From Verrucomicrobiota bacterium (GTDB lineage Bacteria > Verrucomicrobiota > Verrucomicrobiia > Opitutales > Opitutaceae), in NCBI GenBank assembly GCA_030605125.1, contig JAUWBD010000001.1, positions 62,001 through 126,000 on the forward strand: a DNA stretch of 64,000 nt, read 5' to 3'. Position 1 is the first letter of the stretch; each line of letters starts with the position of its first letter. This document shows, in pieces, positions 35,958 to 43,825 of this stretch. Both the position numbers and the translations under genes were made by a program. Below the pieces are notes generated by a model, which worked only from the letters and a program-made list of their open reading frames with translations, did not search any database and was not told where the DNA came from.

Positions 35958-37257
35958 TCACCGCTCCCGACGGCACTCGCACCTCGCCAGACAGCAGCGG
36001 ATCACGCGTGCGCACCATCCATAGATTCAGCCGGCCGCGCAGATCAGCCAACAACGCGGCGTGCTCCGGCGCCTCCGCCAGATTGACCGCTCCGAACGGA
36101 TCGCGCTCCAAATCATGCAGGCTCTCCGCCGGCAGAGGCTGCTCGCCGAGGCCCGCCTCGTGCAACTCGCGCCGGCTCGGCCCATCGTCGATGTTCGGCA
36201 GCACCGGGCGCAGCCAATCACCCATGAAGCGGCGGATATACCGATACCGATCGGTGCGCACCGAGCGCATCGGTTCGTAGGCCGCATGGAAGGTGACTTC
36301 CGCAAAAATCTCCTCGTGCACCGCCGCGGTTTCTTCGCGCAGCAAGGGCAGCAGCGAACGACCTTCCAGCCCCGGCTCTTCCGGCTGGCCCAGCGCCTCG
36401 TTGATCGTAGGCAGAATGTCCAGGTGCGTGACCATCGCGTCCACCACCCGGGGCGCGGTGATCTGCGGCAGGCGCATCATCAACATCACGCCCGTGCCCT
36501 CGTCGTTGAGGTTGCACTTCGCCCAGGGAAACGCCGGACCGTGGTCGGTCGTCACGACGATGATCGCGCGCCGGTCGAGGCCGGTCCGGCGCAACGCGTC
36601 AATCACGATGCCGAAACAAGCGTCGGCCGAACGCATCGCCGTCGCATAGGCGCTCATGTCGGCGCGCGTTCGCGGCGTGTCGGGCAGATAGGCCGGCGGC
36701 GCGATGTCGCCGGTCGTTTCGTCCACGCTGGTCTCGGGAAACGGGCGGTGCGGAAAAAAGAAACCGCATTCCAGATAAAAGGGCCGATCACCGCCCGCAT
36801 GTTGCTCAATAAACTTCGCCGCGCGCTTGGCGTAGAGCCGGTCACGGGCTGCGTGATCGAGCCCGCGCAAGTCGGCGGCCGGCGTCAGCCTGTGATCGTG
36901 AAATTGCTCCTCGGAGCCGACCGGGCGCTTCGACGCCACGTGCTGCTCGCCGCTCAAGGCCGTCTCATAACCGAGCCGCGACAGCCGCCGGGCCAAGTGC
37001 TCCGACGGATCGACGAGACCGAACCCGCGATGCGCCAGCCCAAGCATGCCTGCTTGGTGCGGATAACGCCCCGTCAACAAGCCGGCGCGACTCGGCGAAC
37101 AAGTCGGCGCGACCGTGTGCGCGTTGCGAAAAAACACCGACTCCTCCGCGAAGCGCTGCAGGTGCGGTGTCGGCACCGGGGCCCCGTGCGGCTGGATCCA
37201 GCGGCCTGCGTCGTGACAGTTCAGGTATATGACGGACGGCGACATCGAGTGCGCCAA
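35929..37257 (-). CDS. Sulfatase (formylglycine type, heparan-N-sulfatase-like)
   Basis: 442 aa. Signature CSPSR (Cys about 53) in APTCSPSRAGLLTGRYP; other sulfatase landmarks are FYLECGFFFPHRPFP and VTTDHGPAF. The pattern and length fit the N-sulfoglucosamine sulfohydrolase-like branch of family S1, but substrate is not certain. No signal peptide (MAHSMSPSVIYLNCHD). Convergent with the other sulfatase, overlapping by 29 bp. Upstream lie two GTATGCA repeats (37297-37315) that also occur near other genes of this block. Confidence 0.9.
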   Translation of the reverse strand: MAHSMSPSVIYLNCHDAGRWIQPHGAPVPTPHLQRFAEESVFFRNAHTVAPTCSPSRAGLLTGRYPHQAGMLGLAHRGFGLVDPSEHLARRLSRLGYETALSGEQHVASKRPVGSEEQFHDHRLTPAADLRGLDHAARDRLYAKRAAKFIEQHAGGDRPFYLECGFFFPHRPFPETSVDETTGDIAPPAYLPDTPRTRADMSAYATAMRSADACFGIVIDALRRTGLDRRAIIVVTTDHGPAFPWAKCNLNDEGTGVMLMMRLPQITAPRVVDAMVTHLDILPTINEALGQPEEPGLEGRSLLPLLREETAAVHEEIFAEVTFHAAYEPMRSVRTDRYRYIRRFMGDWLRPVLPNIDDGPSRRELHEAGLGEQPLPAESLHDLERDPFGAVNLAEAPEHAALLADLRGRLNLWMVRTRDPLLSGEVRVPSGAVITPRDAWLP

Positions 37258-37296
37258 CTACGCGGCCCTCCGCCACGCCTAGCAAGGGCCGCCGCG

Positions 37297-37315
37297 CCGT
37301 ATGCACGCTGTATGC
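37297..37315. promoter_or_regulatory. Direct repeat GTATGCA x2, candidate operator
   Basis: GTATGCAcgctGTATGCAT: two copies 11 bp apart, one helical turn, 40 bp upstream of the sulfatase start. Related to GTATGCATAC at 40385 and GTATTCATAC at 42612. Confidence 0.45.
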
Positions 37316-37355
37316 ATCGCCGGCGCGTGGTCGCGGCCTCGCGGCGCGATTCCGC

Positions 37356-38039
37356 TCAACTGCCTGTGGGCTTTGGCCAATAAAACACCCCGCTCGAGGC
37401 CTGGCCAAACTCCTCGAGTTCGGCGAATTTGAACCAGCGCGCGGAGCCATCCATGCGCACCGCGTTCATGCCCTCGGGATGGGGGCGCGCCACGTCGGGC
37501 TCGGAGTGCGAACTCGCCACGCCGTTTCGGTAGAAGGTGAAGCAGCCCCACATCGCCATGCGCGGGTTGTTGATCCGGGCGATGTTGTCCATGACGAGGC
37601 CTTTCGGCGCGAGCATCGAGGTCACGTTGAAGTAGCAATACGTCATGTAGCCCGCTTCGTCGGAGTAGTTGCCCTCCATGTCGGGATTTCGCGTGTCATA
37701 GATCTCCCCCGGGCAAAACATCGCGTTCCTGCGCTCGCCCAGGTAGGGCTTCAAGGTCACGTCGTAATACTCCTTCTGGTAGCGATGCGGAATGCCGCGA
37801 TTCCGGTATTCGGGCGTGTGGTTCGGGAAGAAGCCCCGGTTGTCGTTGGCAAACGCGATACAGGCCAGGGCGTTTTGCCTGATCTGCGCCACGCACCGGG
37901 ATTTTTTTGCGGTGCTGCGCGCCTTGCCGACCACGGGAATGATGATCGCCGCAAGGATCCCGACGATGGCGATGACGGTGAGCAGTTCGATGAGCGTGAA
38001 GCCCGAACGGTATCTACGACGCTGGGGAGTGGGGTGCAT
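37356..38039 (-). CDS. Prepilin-type N-terminal cleavage/methylation protein (orphan pseudopilin)
   Basis: 227 aa. The class III prepilin leader is canonical: basic MHPTPQRRRYRSG, cleavage after Gly13, then FTLIELLTVIAIVGILAAIII with Glu at +5. The rest is a globular domain; VRMDGSARWFKF near the end resembles the C-terminal DG motif of DUF1559/H-X9-DG prepilins abundant in Verrucomicrobia and Planctomycetes. No pilus or secretion machinery is adjacent, so it is an orphan. Its promoter region carries one of four copies of the 30-bp motif shared with the AraC locus, suggesting coregulation with glycan genes. Confidence 0.9.
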   Translation of the reverse strand: MHPTPQRRRYRSGFTLIELLTVIAIVGILAAIIIPVVGKARSTAKKSRCVAQIRQNALACIAFANDNRGFFPNHTPEYRNRGIPHRYQKEYYDVTLKPYLGERRNAMFCPGEIYDTRNPDMEGNYSDEAGYMTYCYFNVTSMLAPKGLVMDNIARINNPRMAMWGCFTFYRNGVASSHSEPDVARPHPEGMNAVRMDGSARWFKFAELEEFGQASSGVFYWPKPTGS

Positions 38040-38194
38040 GGTTACAACGGGGGGGAGGGGCGAGCGGGCGGCCGCAACAATCAGGTCAGACGAGGACCCG
38101 GAGCTTGGGCGGCACCGGCGCCGCGCAAAAGAGGGCTACTATGGGGATGTGTGCAGACGGTGGACGCAGCCGCGTCTCTGGCGAGCCGAATGGC

Positions 38195-38225
38195 TTACAC
38201 CGTTTACCCCATAAGTTATCGATTT
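38195..38225 (-). promoter_or_regulatory. Copy 4 of the shared AraC-locus motif
   Basis: On the minus strand: GATAACTTATGGGGTAA with conserved flanks, oriented toward the prepilin gene and 155 bp from its start. It is the most diverged of the four copies. Confidence 0.5.
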
Positions 38226-38295
38226 GCGTCGAGTCCGGGCGTGCAGACCACGACGCCGCCGCCAACTCGCCATGTGCAGGGGCATGCGGCGCGCC

Positions 38296-40341
38296 TCATG
38301 CCGCGGTGTAAACCCTGCCCGCGGCGAAGCGTTCGCCCGCCGGGTCGCCACTCTCCGCGTCTCTCCAACGCCCGGCCGACGCACCCGCCTCCGAAAACAC
38401 CCAGACCACGGAGGGTATTCCCGCCGCGTCGAGCCACACGACGTGCGTGCCCTTTTCCTGCAAGCGCGGACGGACCATGCGCGAAACGAGCCGGTTGTAG
38501 AGATGGTTCACCCGCGCGTAGTCCTCCGCCCGATCCCCGCCAGGCAGACGCGTCTTCGAGCCGCCCAGTTCCCACGGGTCCGCGCCGATGCCCGGAACCG
38601 AGCGATGCGCGACCATCCAGAAATACTTCTCCGGACTCAACCGATCCGGGCCGATCGGGCTCTTCCCGCCGCTGAAAAACGACGGGCTGTTGTCGATCAA
38701 CGCGAACGCCTGGTCGCCCTCGACAAAATCGCTCCACAGCCGGCGGCGAAACTTGTCGTTCTCAAACCCGAACGTTGCCACCTGGCTCACGCCGAAGATC
38801 GTCACCACCTCCACGCGTTGCTTGAAGCCCTTGCGCTGCAACTCGCCCTGCATGCGGAAAATCTCGTCCGCCTGCGGGGACTTGTCGGGCGCGCCCCAGT
38901 CGAGACAGGTCACCCCGAGGTTCTGATACGAATCCCAAAAAATGCCGCCGATTCCCGTGTCCGTTTGCACGTCGAGAATCTGCCGCTTGAACCAGTCGCC
39001 AAAGCCGCTGCGCACGCGGCCGCTCCACAAGGAACCGTAGTTGCCGTCCCACGGGTCGCCGTTGGCTTCCTTCATCACCCAGTCCGGATGCTGCCTCCAC
39101 ACCGGGGCGTGCTTCGAGAGGTGAAACGAGAACCACTGCATCAACCGCACGCCCTGGCGCGCCGCCTCGTCGTTGAGCCGTTTCATGCGCTCGGCGCCGT
39201 TGAACGCTTCCGCGAACGTGAAGGTGTAGGGACAGCAGATGTTGCCCGCCGCCGGCGGATTCGGATCCGAGGTGATGCTGTCCCACACGCCGTGGATAAA
39301 CGCCTGCTTGTATCCGAGTTTCGCATACTCCTTGAGGTCGCGCTCCAGGGGGTCGAGCCACTTGTCCATGCGCGCCTTGATTTCCTTGTCCCAGAGGTGC
39401 GCGCCGCTGCACGGCTCGGGAACCTCCAGCCTGAAATCGTAGTTCGCGTGGATGCGCGCGCGCACCTCGAAGAAACAGTCGAGCCACAGGTTGCGGCGCT
39501 CGTGGCGCTTGAGCGGCGACGGGGCCTTGTGCACGAGCAGTTTTCGCTCCGGAGCCCGCACCTTCGCGCCGAGCGGGAAGTAGGCGCGGTCCAGGTGATG
39601 GATGACGTTTTCATCGGCGTATTTTTCGAGCCGGGCCCGGGTCAGTCCGGGCTTCTCCGCGAACAGGCACAGCGCGCGGTCGCCCTTCGCCTGGAAGTCG
39701 CAGATGCCCGCGCCCGCCGCGCGCGGCAGCATGTCCATCGGATAGGAACCGCCCCAGCCTTCGGTGAAAAACTTCTCGATCGTGGAAAACGCCGAATCCG
39801 CCGCCACCTCCTGCTCGAGCTGGATCGTGGACACGTCCTGCTGGATGAGCGTCGCGCCCGCCGCCTCGCCGCCGATCTCCCATGTCGCCGCCTCCATGAT
39901 CCAGTGGATCGGCGCCCCCTCGCATTCGTAGCCGATTCGCATCGCGAGGCCGCTCCATTCGTTTTCGAAAATCCTTTCGATGATCGCGCGGAAACTCCAG
40001 GTGAACGTCGCCTCGGGGCTGTCGAGGCGGCGCGCCTTGATTCGCGCCTCGCCCATCGCGTCGGCCTGTTGCACGCGCGGCATCCACGCGCCCCGCGCCG
40101 TGAACGTCACCACCGCCGAACCGTCCGCCCCTCGCTCGACGCCCCTGAGCGTAAACGACTCGAAGCGCGCGCCAAAGTTCTCCCCTTCGCTCTCGGTGTA
40201 GATCGTCCACGGCAGACGCCCCGACCGCAGCGGCACGCCTTCGTGCCACACCTGGCCGACGCCGGCGAAACCGCCTTCCGCGCCGACCAACAGCTCCAGC
40301 GACAGACCGTTGGCGAACTCCAACCGTTGGGAATGATGCAT
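38296..40341 (-). CDS. GH36-like glycoside hydrolase (clan GH-D-type barrel)
   Basis: 681 aa from ATG 40341 (MHHSQRLEFANG); the track's start at 40392 lies inside the palindromic operator candidate. An N-terminal beta-sandwich (about 1-260) precedes a TIM barrel (about 290-600) with GYKQAFIHGVWDS, MQWFSFHLSKHAPVWRQHPDW and IGGIFWDSYQNLG. The FWDS Asp sits where GH36/GH27 enzymes have their nucleophile. No signal peptide. Probably an alpha-galactosidase-like or related exo-glycosidase of a poorly described subgroup. It follows the HTH-less sensor gene by 93 bp and is probably in its operon. Confidence 0.6.
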   Translation of the reverse strand: MHHSQRLEFANGLSLELLVGAEGGFAGVGQVWHEGVPLRSGRLPWTIYTESEGENFGARFESFTLRGVERGADGSAVVTFTARGAWMPRVQQADAMGEARIKARRLDSPEATFTWSFRAIIERIFENEWSGLAMRIGYECEGAPIHWIMEAATWEIGGEAAGATLIQQDVSTIQLEQEVAADSAFSTIEKFFTEGWGGSYPMDMLPRAAGAGICDFQAKGDRALCLFAEKPGLTRARLEKYADENVIHHLDRAYFPLGAKVRAPERKLLVHKAPSPLKRHERRNLWLDCFFEVRARIHANYDFRLEVPEPCSGAHLWDKEIKARMDKWLDPLERDLKEYAKLGYKQAFIHGVWDSITSDPNPPAAGNICCPYTFTFAEAFNGAERMKRLNDEAARQGVRLMQWFSFHLSKHAPVWRQHPDWVMKEANGDPWDGNYGSLWSGRVRSGFGDWFKRQILDVQTDTGIGGIFWDSYQNLGVTCLDWGAPDKSPQADEIFRMQGELQRKGFKQRVEVVTIFGVSQVATFGFENDKFRRRLWSDFVEGDQAFALIDNSPSFFSGGKSPIGPDRLSPEKYFWMVAHRSVPGIGADPWELGGSKTRLPGGDRAEDYARVNHLYNRLVSRMVRPRLQEKGTHVVWLDAAGIPSVVWVFSEAGASAGRWRDAESGDPAGERFAAGRVYTAA

Positions 40342-40384
40342 CGGCCGAGGCTCGCACGCCGACCGGCGGGATTTAAGCCATACG

Positions 40385-40394
40385 GTATGCATAC
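40385..40394. promoter_or_regulatory. Perfect palindrome GTATGCATAC, candidate operator
   Basis: A 10-bp perfect palindrome 43 bp upstream of the GH36-like start. One-base variant at 42612, half sites at 37297, 41355 and 41380. Confidence 0.5.
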
Positions 40395-40434
40395 ATCCGG
40401 ACCCGAGCCGGACATACGGAGCGGCTCCGCGACC

Positions 40435-41310
40435 TCACTCCGCGATCAAACGCATTTTCAGCAAGCGCGGGCCGGTCGCCCGTCCCGCGATCACCTCGCG
40501 CAGATTATCCAACAGCAGCCGGGCCAGCTCCGCCACGTTCACCTCCGCCCAATCGCACGGCACCGGCGAGACGTAGGGAGACTCGGCGTTGCGGTGCAGG
40601 ACCAGCCGTAGCTCCTCCGGCACGCGGACGCGCTTCTCCATGATCGCCGACAACACCCCGCGCGCCGCCCGGTCGGGGAACACGATCAACCCGTCCGGCC
40701 GGGGAGTCCGCTCCCACAGCGCGCACAACTGCGAATAGCCGTTTGGCTCCTGCGAAACGCGGGTCGCGAAAATCCACTCGTAGTTCACCTCCAGGCCCGT
40801 CTTGGCGCAGACGTTTTCGACATGCTCCAACATCGCCGCGTCCGCCATGTCGGAGGGGATCATCAGCCCCGCGCTCCTGCACCCGCGCGCGGCCAGCCGC
40901 TCCAGCGCCTCTCGGATCATCGCCCGATGATCCATGTCCACGAACCCGATCCCCTTGCCTTGGCAAAACACGGTCCACGACAAACCCGCCTCGCGCATCC
41001 ACGTCGTCATCGCCGGATAAACCATGAACCCGATCACGCCGTCCACCGGCCCTTCCCGGCGGATGCGCGCGACCTCCGGCGGCTCGATCACCGCCATCGA
41101 GGCCGGACGCGTCTCGATCAGCGGCACCATCTCGATCCCCTGCTCCTGCCCCTGCTTCATCAGCGACCAGAACAGGCTGAGATAAAACATCGACGAGTCA
41201 CGCTTCGGATCCGAGCCCACGTAAACGATCACCCGCCGCAAGCACCCGGGCTCCGACTCTGCCCCTGACGTCGAACGGGATGTATCGGGGGCGTTAGGCT
41301 TTTTTTCCAT
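40435..41310 (-). CDS. LacI-type effector-binding domain protein lacking an HTH
   Basis: 291 aa. Residues about 24-290 resemble the periplasmic-binding-like sensor of LacI regulators (VIVYVGSDPKRDSSMFYLSL, VDGVIGFMVYPAM, GLIVFPDRAARGVLSAIMEKRVRVPEELRLV). The N-terminus (MEKKPNAPDTSRSTSGAESEPG) is a polar tail with no HTH, and only 113 bp separate it from the divergent regulator, too little for a lost LacI DNA-binding domain. It may be a sugar sensor that works through a partner, most simply the regulator at 41424. Cotranscribed with the GH36-like gene. Confidence 0.7.
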   Translation of the reverse strand: MEKKPNAPDTSRSTSGAESEPGCLRRVIVYVGSDPKRDSSMFYLSLFWSLMKQGQEQGIEMVPLIETRPASMAVIEPPEVARIRREGPVDGVIGFMVYPAMTTWMREAGLSWTVFCQGKGIGFVDMDHRAMIREALERLAARGCRSAGLMIPSDMADAAMLEHVENVCAKTGLEVNYEWIFATRVSQEPNGYSQLCALWERTPRPDGLIVFPDRAARGVLSAIMEKRVRVPEELRLVLHRNAESPYVSPVPCDWAEVNVAELARLLLDNLREVIAGRATGPRLLKMRLIAE

Positions 41311-41354
41311 GCGCGCTTTGTAGAACCGCCCCCTCCGCCTCGCGACTCAATACA

Positions 41355-41387
41355 GTTAACATACGCCTGCCTCCAAAGCGTATTCAC
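41355..41387. promoter_or_regulatory. Candidate operator half sites in divergent promoter
   Basis: GTTAACATAC (41355-41364) and GTATTCAC (41380-41387) lie between the HTH-less sensor and the GntR/LacI-like regulator. Both resemble halves of GTATKCATAC. Confidence 0.4.
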
Positions 41388-41423
41388 CTTGCCCGGCCTT
41401 GACGCTTCATCGAGTCCAGACGC

Positions 41424-42569
41424 ATGGCCCGCATGCGGATGACCACCGACCTACCCCCGCTCCCGGAGGCGTTCCCGTCGTTTCGCGGCTTCGCGCCCGG
41501 AGAGAGCCGCCAGCAAACCATCACCCAGCTGATTCGCGAGTGCGCACGCTCCCTGCAACGTCGCGAGGCCCGCCCGTTCTACCCCATGCGTCAGATCGCC
41601 GCCTTCTTTGACGCCCCGCTGCGCACCGTCGCGATCAGCTACGAGACGCTCGACTCGGAAGGACTGCTCGCGCGCATCCGCGGCTCCAAGACCGTGCTAG
41701 CGGGAAAAAGGATCACCGCCCGCAAGCCGGTCAACGCGGTCGTTGGCCTGCCCATCTCCCTTCAGGCCATGATCGCCTCGCCCTTCGAGTGCCGTCTCCA
41801 GATGGAGCTGGAGGAGCGCCTGCGCGCCCGCGGCCACGTCGCCGACTCGATTTTCTTCCGTCCCAACGAGGACTACGAACCGGCCTTCGCCGAGCGCCTC
41901 GTGCGCCACGACCTCGACTTCGTCGTCTGGCACTCCCCCCACCCGCTCGCCGCCCACGTGTTGCTCTCCCTGCGCGAACGCGGCGTGCGCCTCGTCCTCC
42001 TCCAACCGGCCGAGTCCCCCCTGCGCGTCTCCGCCCGCTCCCACGTCCTCTCCTGGCAAAACGCCTACCGCGAGATGGCCGCCGCCTGGGCCGCCGACGG
42101 CGTGCGCCGCGCCGTCTTCGCCGAGCCCGAACACCTGCTCGCCCGCCGCGCGCTCCGCCAACTCGCCCCCCTGCTCGCCGAACACGCGATCAAGACCCAC
42201 ACCGTCGAGGCCGATCCCTCCGCGCTCTCTCCCCTCCTCACCCCCGCCTCCGGTCCGAAAGACGGAAAATCCGTCCTCGGCTTCATGGACTTCGCCTCCG
42301 CCGACGCGCTCTGCAACGGATACCCCGACTTCATCGACGAGATCTCCCGCCACGCGCGCGTCGCCTTCTGCCGCGGAGCCGTTCGCGTTCCCCGGCTCGT
42401 CACCCGCCGCACCCGCGTCGATGTCGTCGATCTCGACGCCGCCGCCCTCGCCGAGGGCGTGGTCGAGGACCTCCGCGACGAGCAAAACCAGCAAGAGGGC
42501 GTGCGCGCCACCTTTCACGCCGAGTTCCTGCCCCAGGTCGTGATGGGCGCCGGACCGAGCTTCCCCTGA
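41424..42569 (+). CDS. Transcriptional regulator: GntR-type winged helix plus LacI-like sensor
   Basis: 381 aa. The N-terminal 90 residues carry a GntR-like winged helix (IAAFFDAPLRTVAISYETLD, then SEGLLARIRGSKTVLAGK). The remainder (about 95-340) resembles a diverged LacI-type periplasmic-binding fold (SLQAMIASPFECRLQMELEE, LDFVVWHSP, RRAVFAEPEHLLARRAL), the architecture of AraR-like sugar regulators. Divergent from the HTH-less sensor, with half operators in between. GTATKCATAC sites near this gene, the GH36-like gene, GH130 and a sulfatase suggest its regulon. Confidence 0.75.
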   Translation: MARMRMTTDLPPLPEAFPSFRGFAPGESRQQTITQLIRECARSLQRREARPFYPMRQIAAFFDAPLRTVAISYETLDSEGLLARIRGSKTVLAGKRITARKPVNAVVGLPISLQAMIASPFECRLQMELEERLRARGHVADSIFFRPNEDYEPAFAERLVRHDLDFVVWHSPHPLAAHVLLSLRERGVRLVLLQPAESPLRVSARSHVLSWQNAYREMAAAWAADGVRRAVFAEPEHLLARRALRQLAPLLAEHAIKTHTVEADPSALSPLLTPASGPKDGKSVLGFMDFASADALCNGYPDFIDEISRHARVAFCRGAVRVPRLVTRRTRVDVVDLDAAALAEGVVEDLRDEQNQQEGVRATFHAEFLPQVVMGAGPSFP

Positions 42570-42611
42570 CCCGCCCCGCCGAGCCGCCCGCGTCGCGGAG
42601 GCCTCGCCCGT

Positions 42612-42621
42612 GTATTCATAC
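42612..42621. promoter_or_regulatory. GTATTCATAC, candidate operator
   Basis: One mismatch from the perfect palindrome at 40385; 55 bp upstream of the GH130 start. Confidence 0.45.
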
Positions 42622-42675
42622 TGTTCGCATATCGTCTCCGCGCGGAGCCGGGCACCGTCGTCGCTTCTTCCCGCC

Positions 42676-43728
42676 ATGAGCGACCTCGCCCTGCGTTTCC
42701 CCGCCAATCCCATCATCCGCCCCTCCGACGTGATCCCCAGTCGTCCCGACATGGAGGTCACCTGCGTGCTCAACCCCGGAGCCTTCCGGTTCCAGGGCCG
42801 CACCGGTCTTCTGCTTCGCATCGCCGAACGTCCCGTGCAGGAAGCCGGCTGGGTCTCCACCCCCGTCCTCAACCCCGCCCAGCCCGGCGGCATCGAAATC
42901 GTCCGCTATCGCGTCGCCGATTGCGACGACGCTTCCGACCCGCGCGTTTTCACCCACCGAGGCAAAGCCTACCTCACCACGCTCTCCCACCTCCGCCTCG
43001 CCTGGTCCGACGACGGCGTGCGCTTCTCCACCGACCCCGCGCCCTCCCTCATGGGCGAAGGACCGCTCGAATCCTTCGGCATCGAAGACTGCCGAGTCAC
43101 CCGGATCGGCGACACCTACCACCTCCACTTCACCGCCGTCTCCGACGCCGGCTTCGGCGTCGGCTACATCACGACGAGCGACTGGAAAACCTACCAACGC
43201 CACGGCGTCATTCTTCCGCCCCCTAACAAAGACTTCGCGCTCTTTCCCGAAAAAATCGACGGCTACTACTACGCCCTTCACCGCCCCACCCACGATTCTC
43301 TCGGCGGTCCTTATATCTGGATCTCGCGTTCGCCCGACCTGCTCCACTGGGGTGATCACCACTGCGTCGCCCGCCCTCGCCCCGGCGCCTGGGACTCCCA
43401 AAAAATCGGCGGCGGCGCCGAGCCCATCAAAACCGAAAAGGGCTGGCTCGAAATCTACCACGGCGTCGCCCGCGACTCCCAATACTGCCTCGGACTGCTG
43501 CTCTTCGACCTCCACGACCCGCGCAAGCTCCTCGCCCGCTCCGAGCTCCCGATCATGAAGCCCACCGCGCCCTACGAGCTCACCGGCTTTCTCGGCAACG
43601 TCGTCTTCACCAACGGCCACACCGTCCACGGCGACGAGATCACGCTCTACTACGGAGCCTCCGACGAGGTCGTATGCGGCGCCACCCTCTCCCTCAAGCA
43701 ACTCCTCTCCACCCTCGAAACTCCATAA
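42676..43728 (+). CDS. GH130 beta-mannoside phosphorylase-like enzyme (copy 1)
   Basis: 350 aa from ATG 42676 (MSDLALRFPANPIIRPSD); the GTG at 42610 in the track lies inside the candidate operator. Five-bladed propeller of GH130: NPIIRPSDV at the start, a catalytic-type Asp in FGIEDCRVT and the run LGGPYIWISRSPDLLHWGDH. Family members phosphorolyse or hydrolyse beta-1,2- or beta-1,4-mannosides; the precise linkage is open. Cytoplasmic. A second copy at 56217 is nearly collinear. Followed by the FAD oxidoreductase after 97 bp. Confidence 0.85.
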   Translation: MSDLALRFPANPIIRPSDVIPSRPDMEVTCVLNPGAFRFQGRTGLLLRIAERPVQEAGWVSTPVLNPAQPGGIEIVRYRVADCDDASDPRVFTHRGKAYLTTLSHLRLAWSDDGVRFSTDPAPSLMGEGPLESFGIEDCRVTRIGDTYHLHFTAVSDAGFGVGYITTSDWKTYQRHGVILPPPNKDFALFPEKIDGYYYALHRPTHDSLGGPYIWISRSPDLLHWGDHHCVARPRPGAWDSQKIGGGAEPIKTEKGWLEIYHGVARDSQYCLGLLLFDLHDPRKLLARSELPIMKPTAPYELTGFLGNVVFTNGHTVHGDEITLYYGASDEVVCGATLSLKQLLSTLETP

Positions 43729-43740
43729 ACACGTCAAACT

Positions 43741-43772
43741 CGATAAATAACTTTTCGCATAAATCGGACAAC
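43741..43772 (+). promoter_or_regulatory. Copy 3 of the shared AraC-locus motif
   Basis: ATAACTTTTCGCATAAATC, oriented toward the FAD oxidoreductase, whose ATG is 54 bp downstream. It starts 12 bp after the GH130 stop codon. Confidence 0.6.
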
Positions 43773-43825
43773 CGATCCCCGTCGCTCGGCACCCTGGATC
43801 GAACGCATGCTGACCGCCACTCGTC

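Noticed and set aside
40397-40413. Terminator hairpin TCCGG...CCGGA
   Set aside because: Only 5 bp and no T-tract on either strand.
38224-40611. 795-aa plus-strand ORF
   Set aside because: Shadow of the GH36-like gene; Arg/His-rich and without domains.
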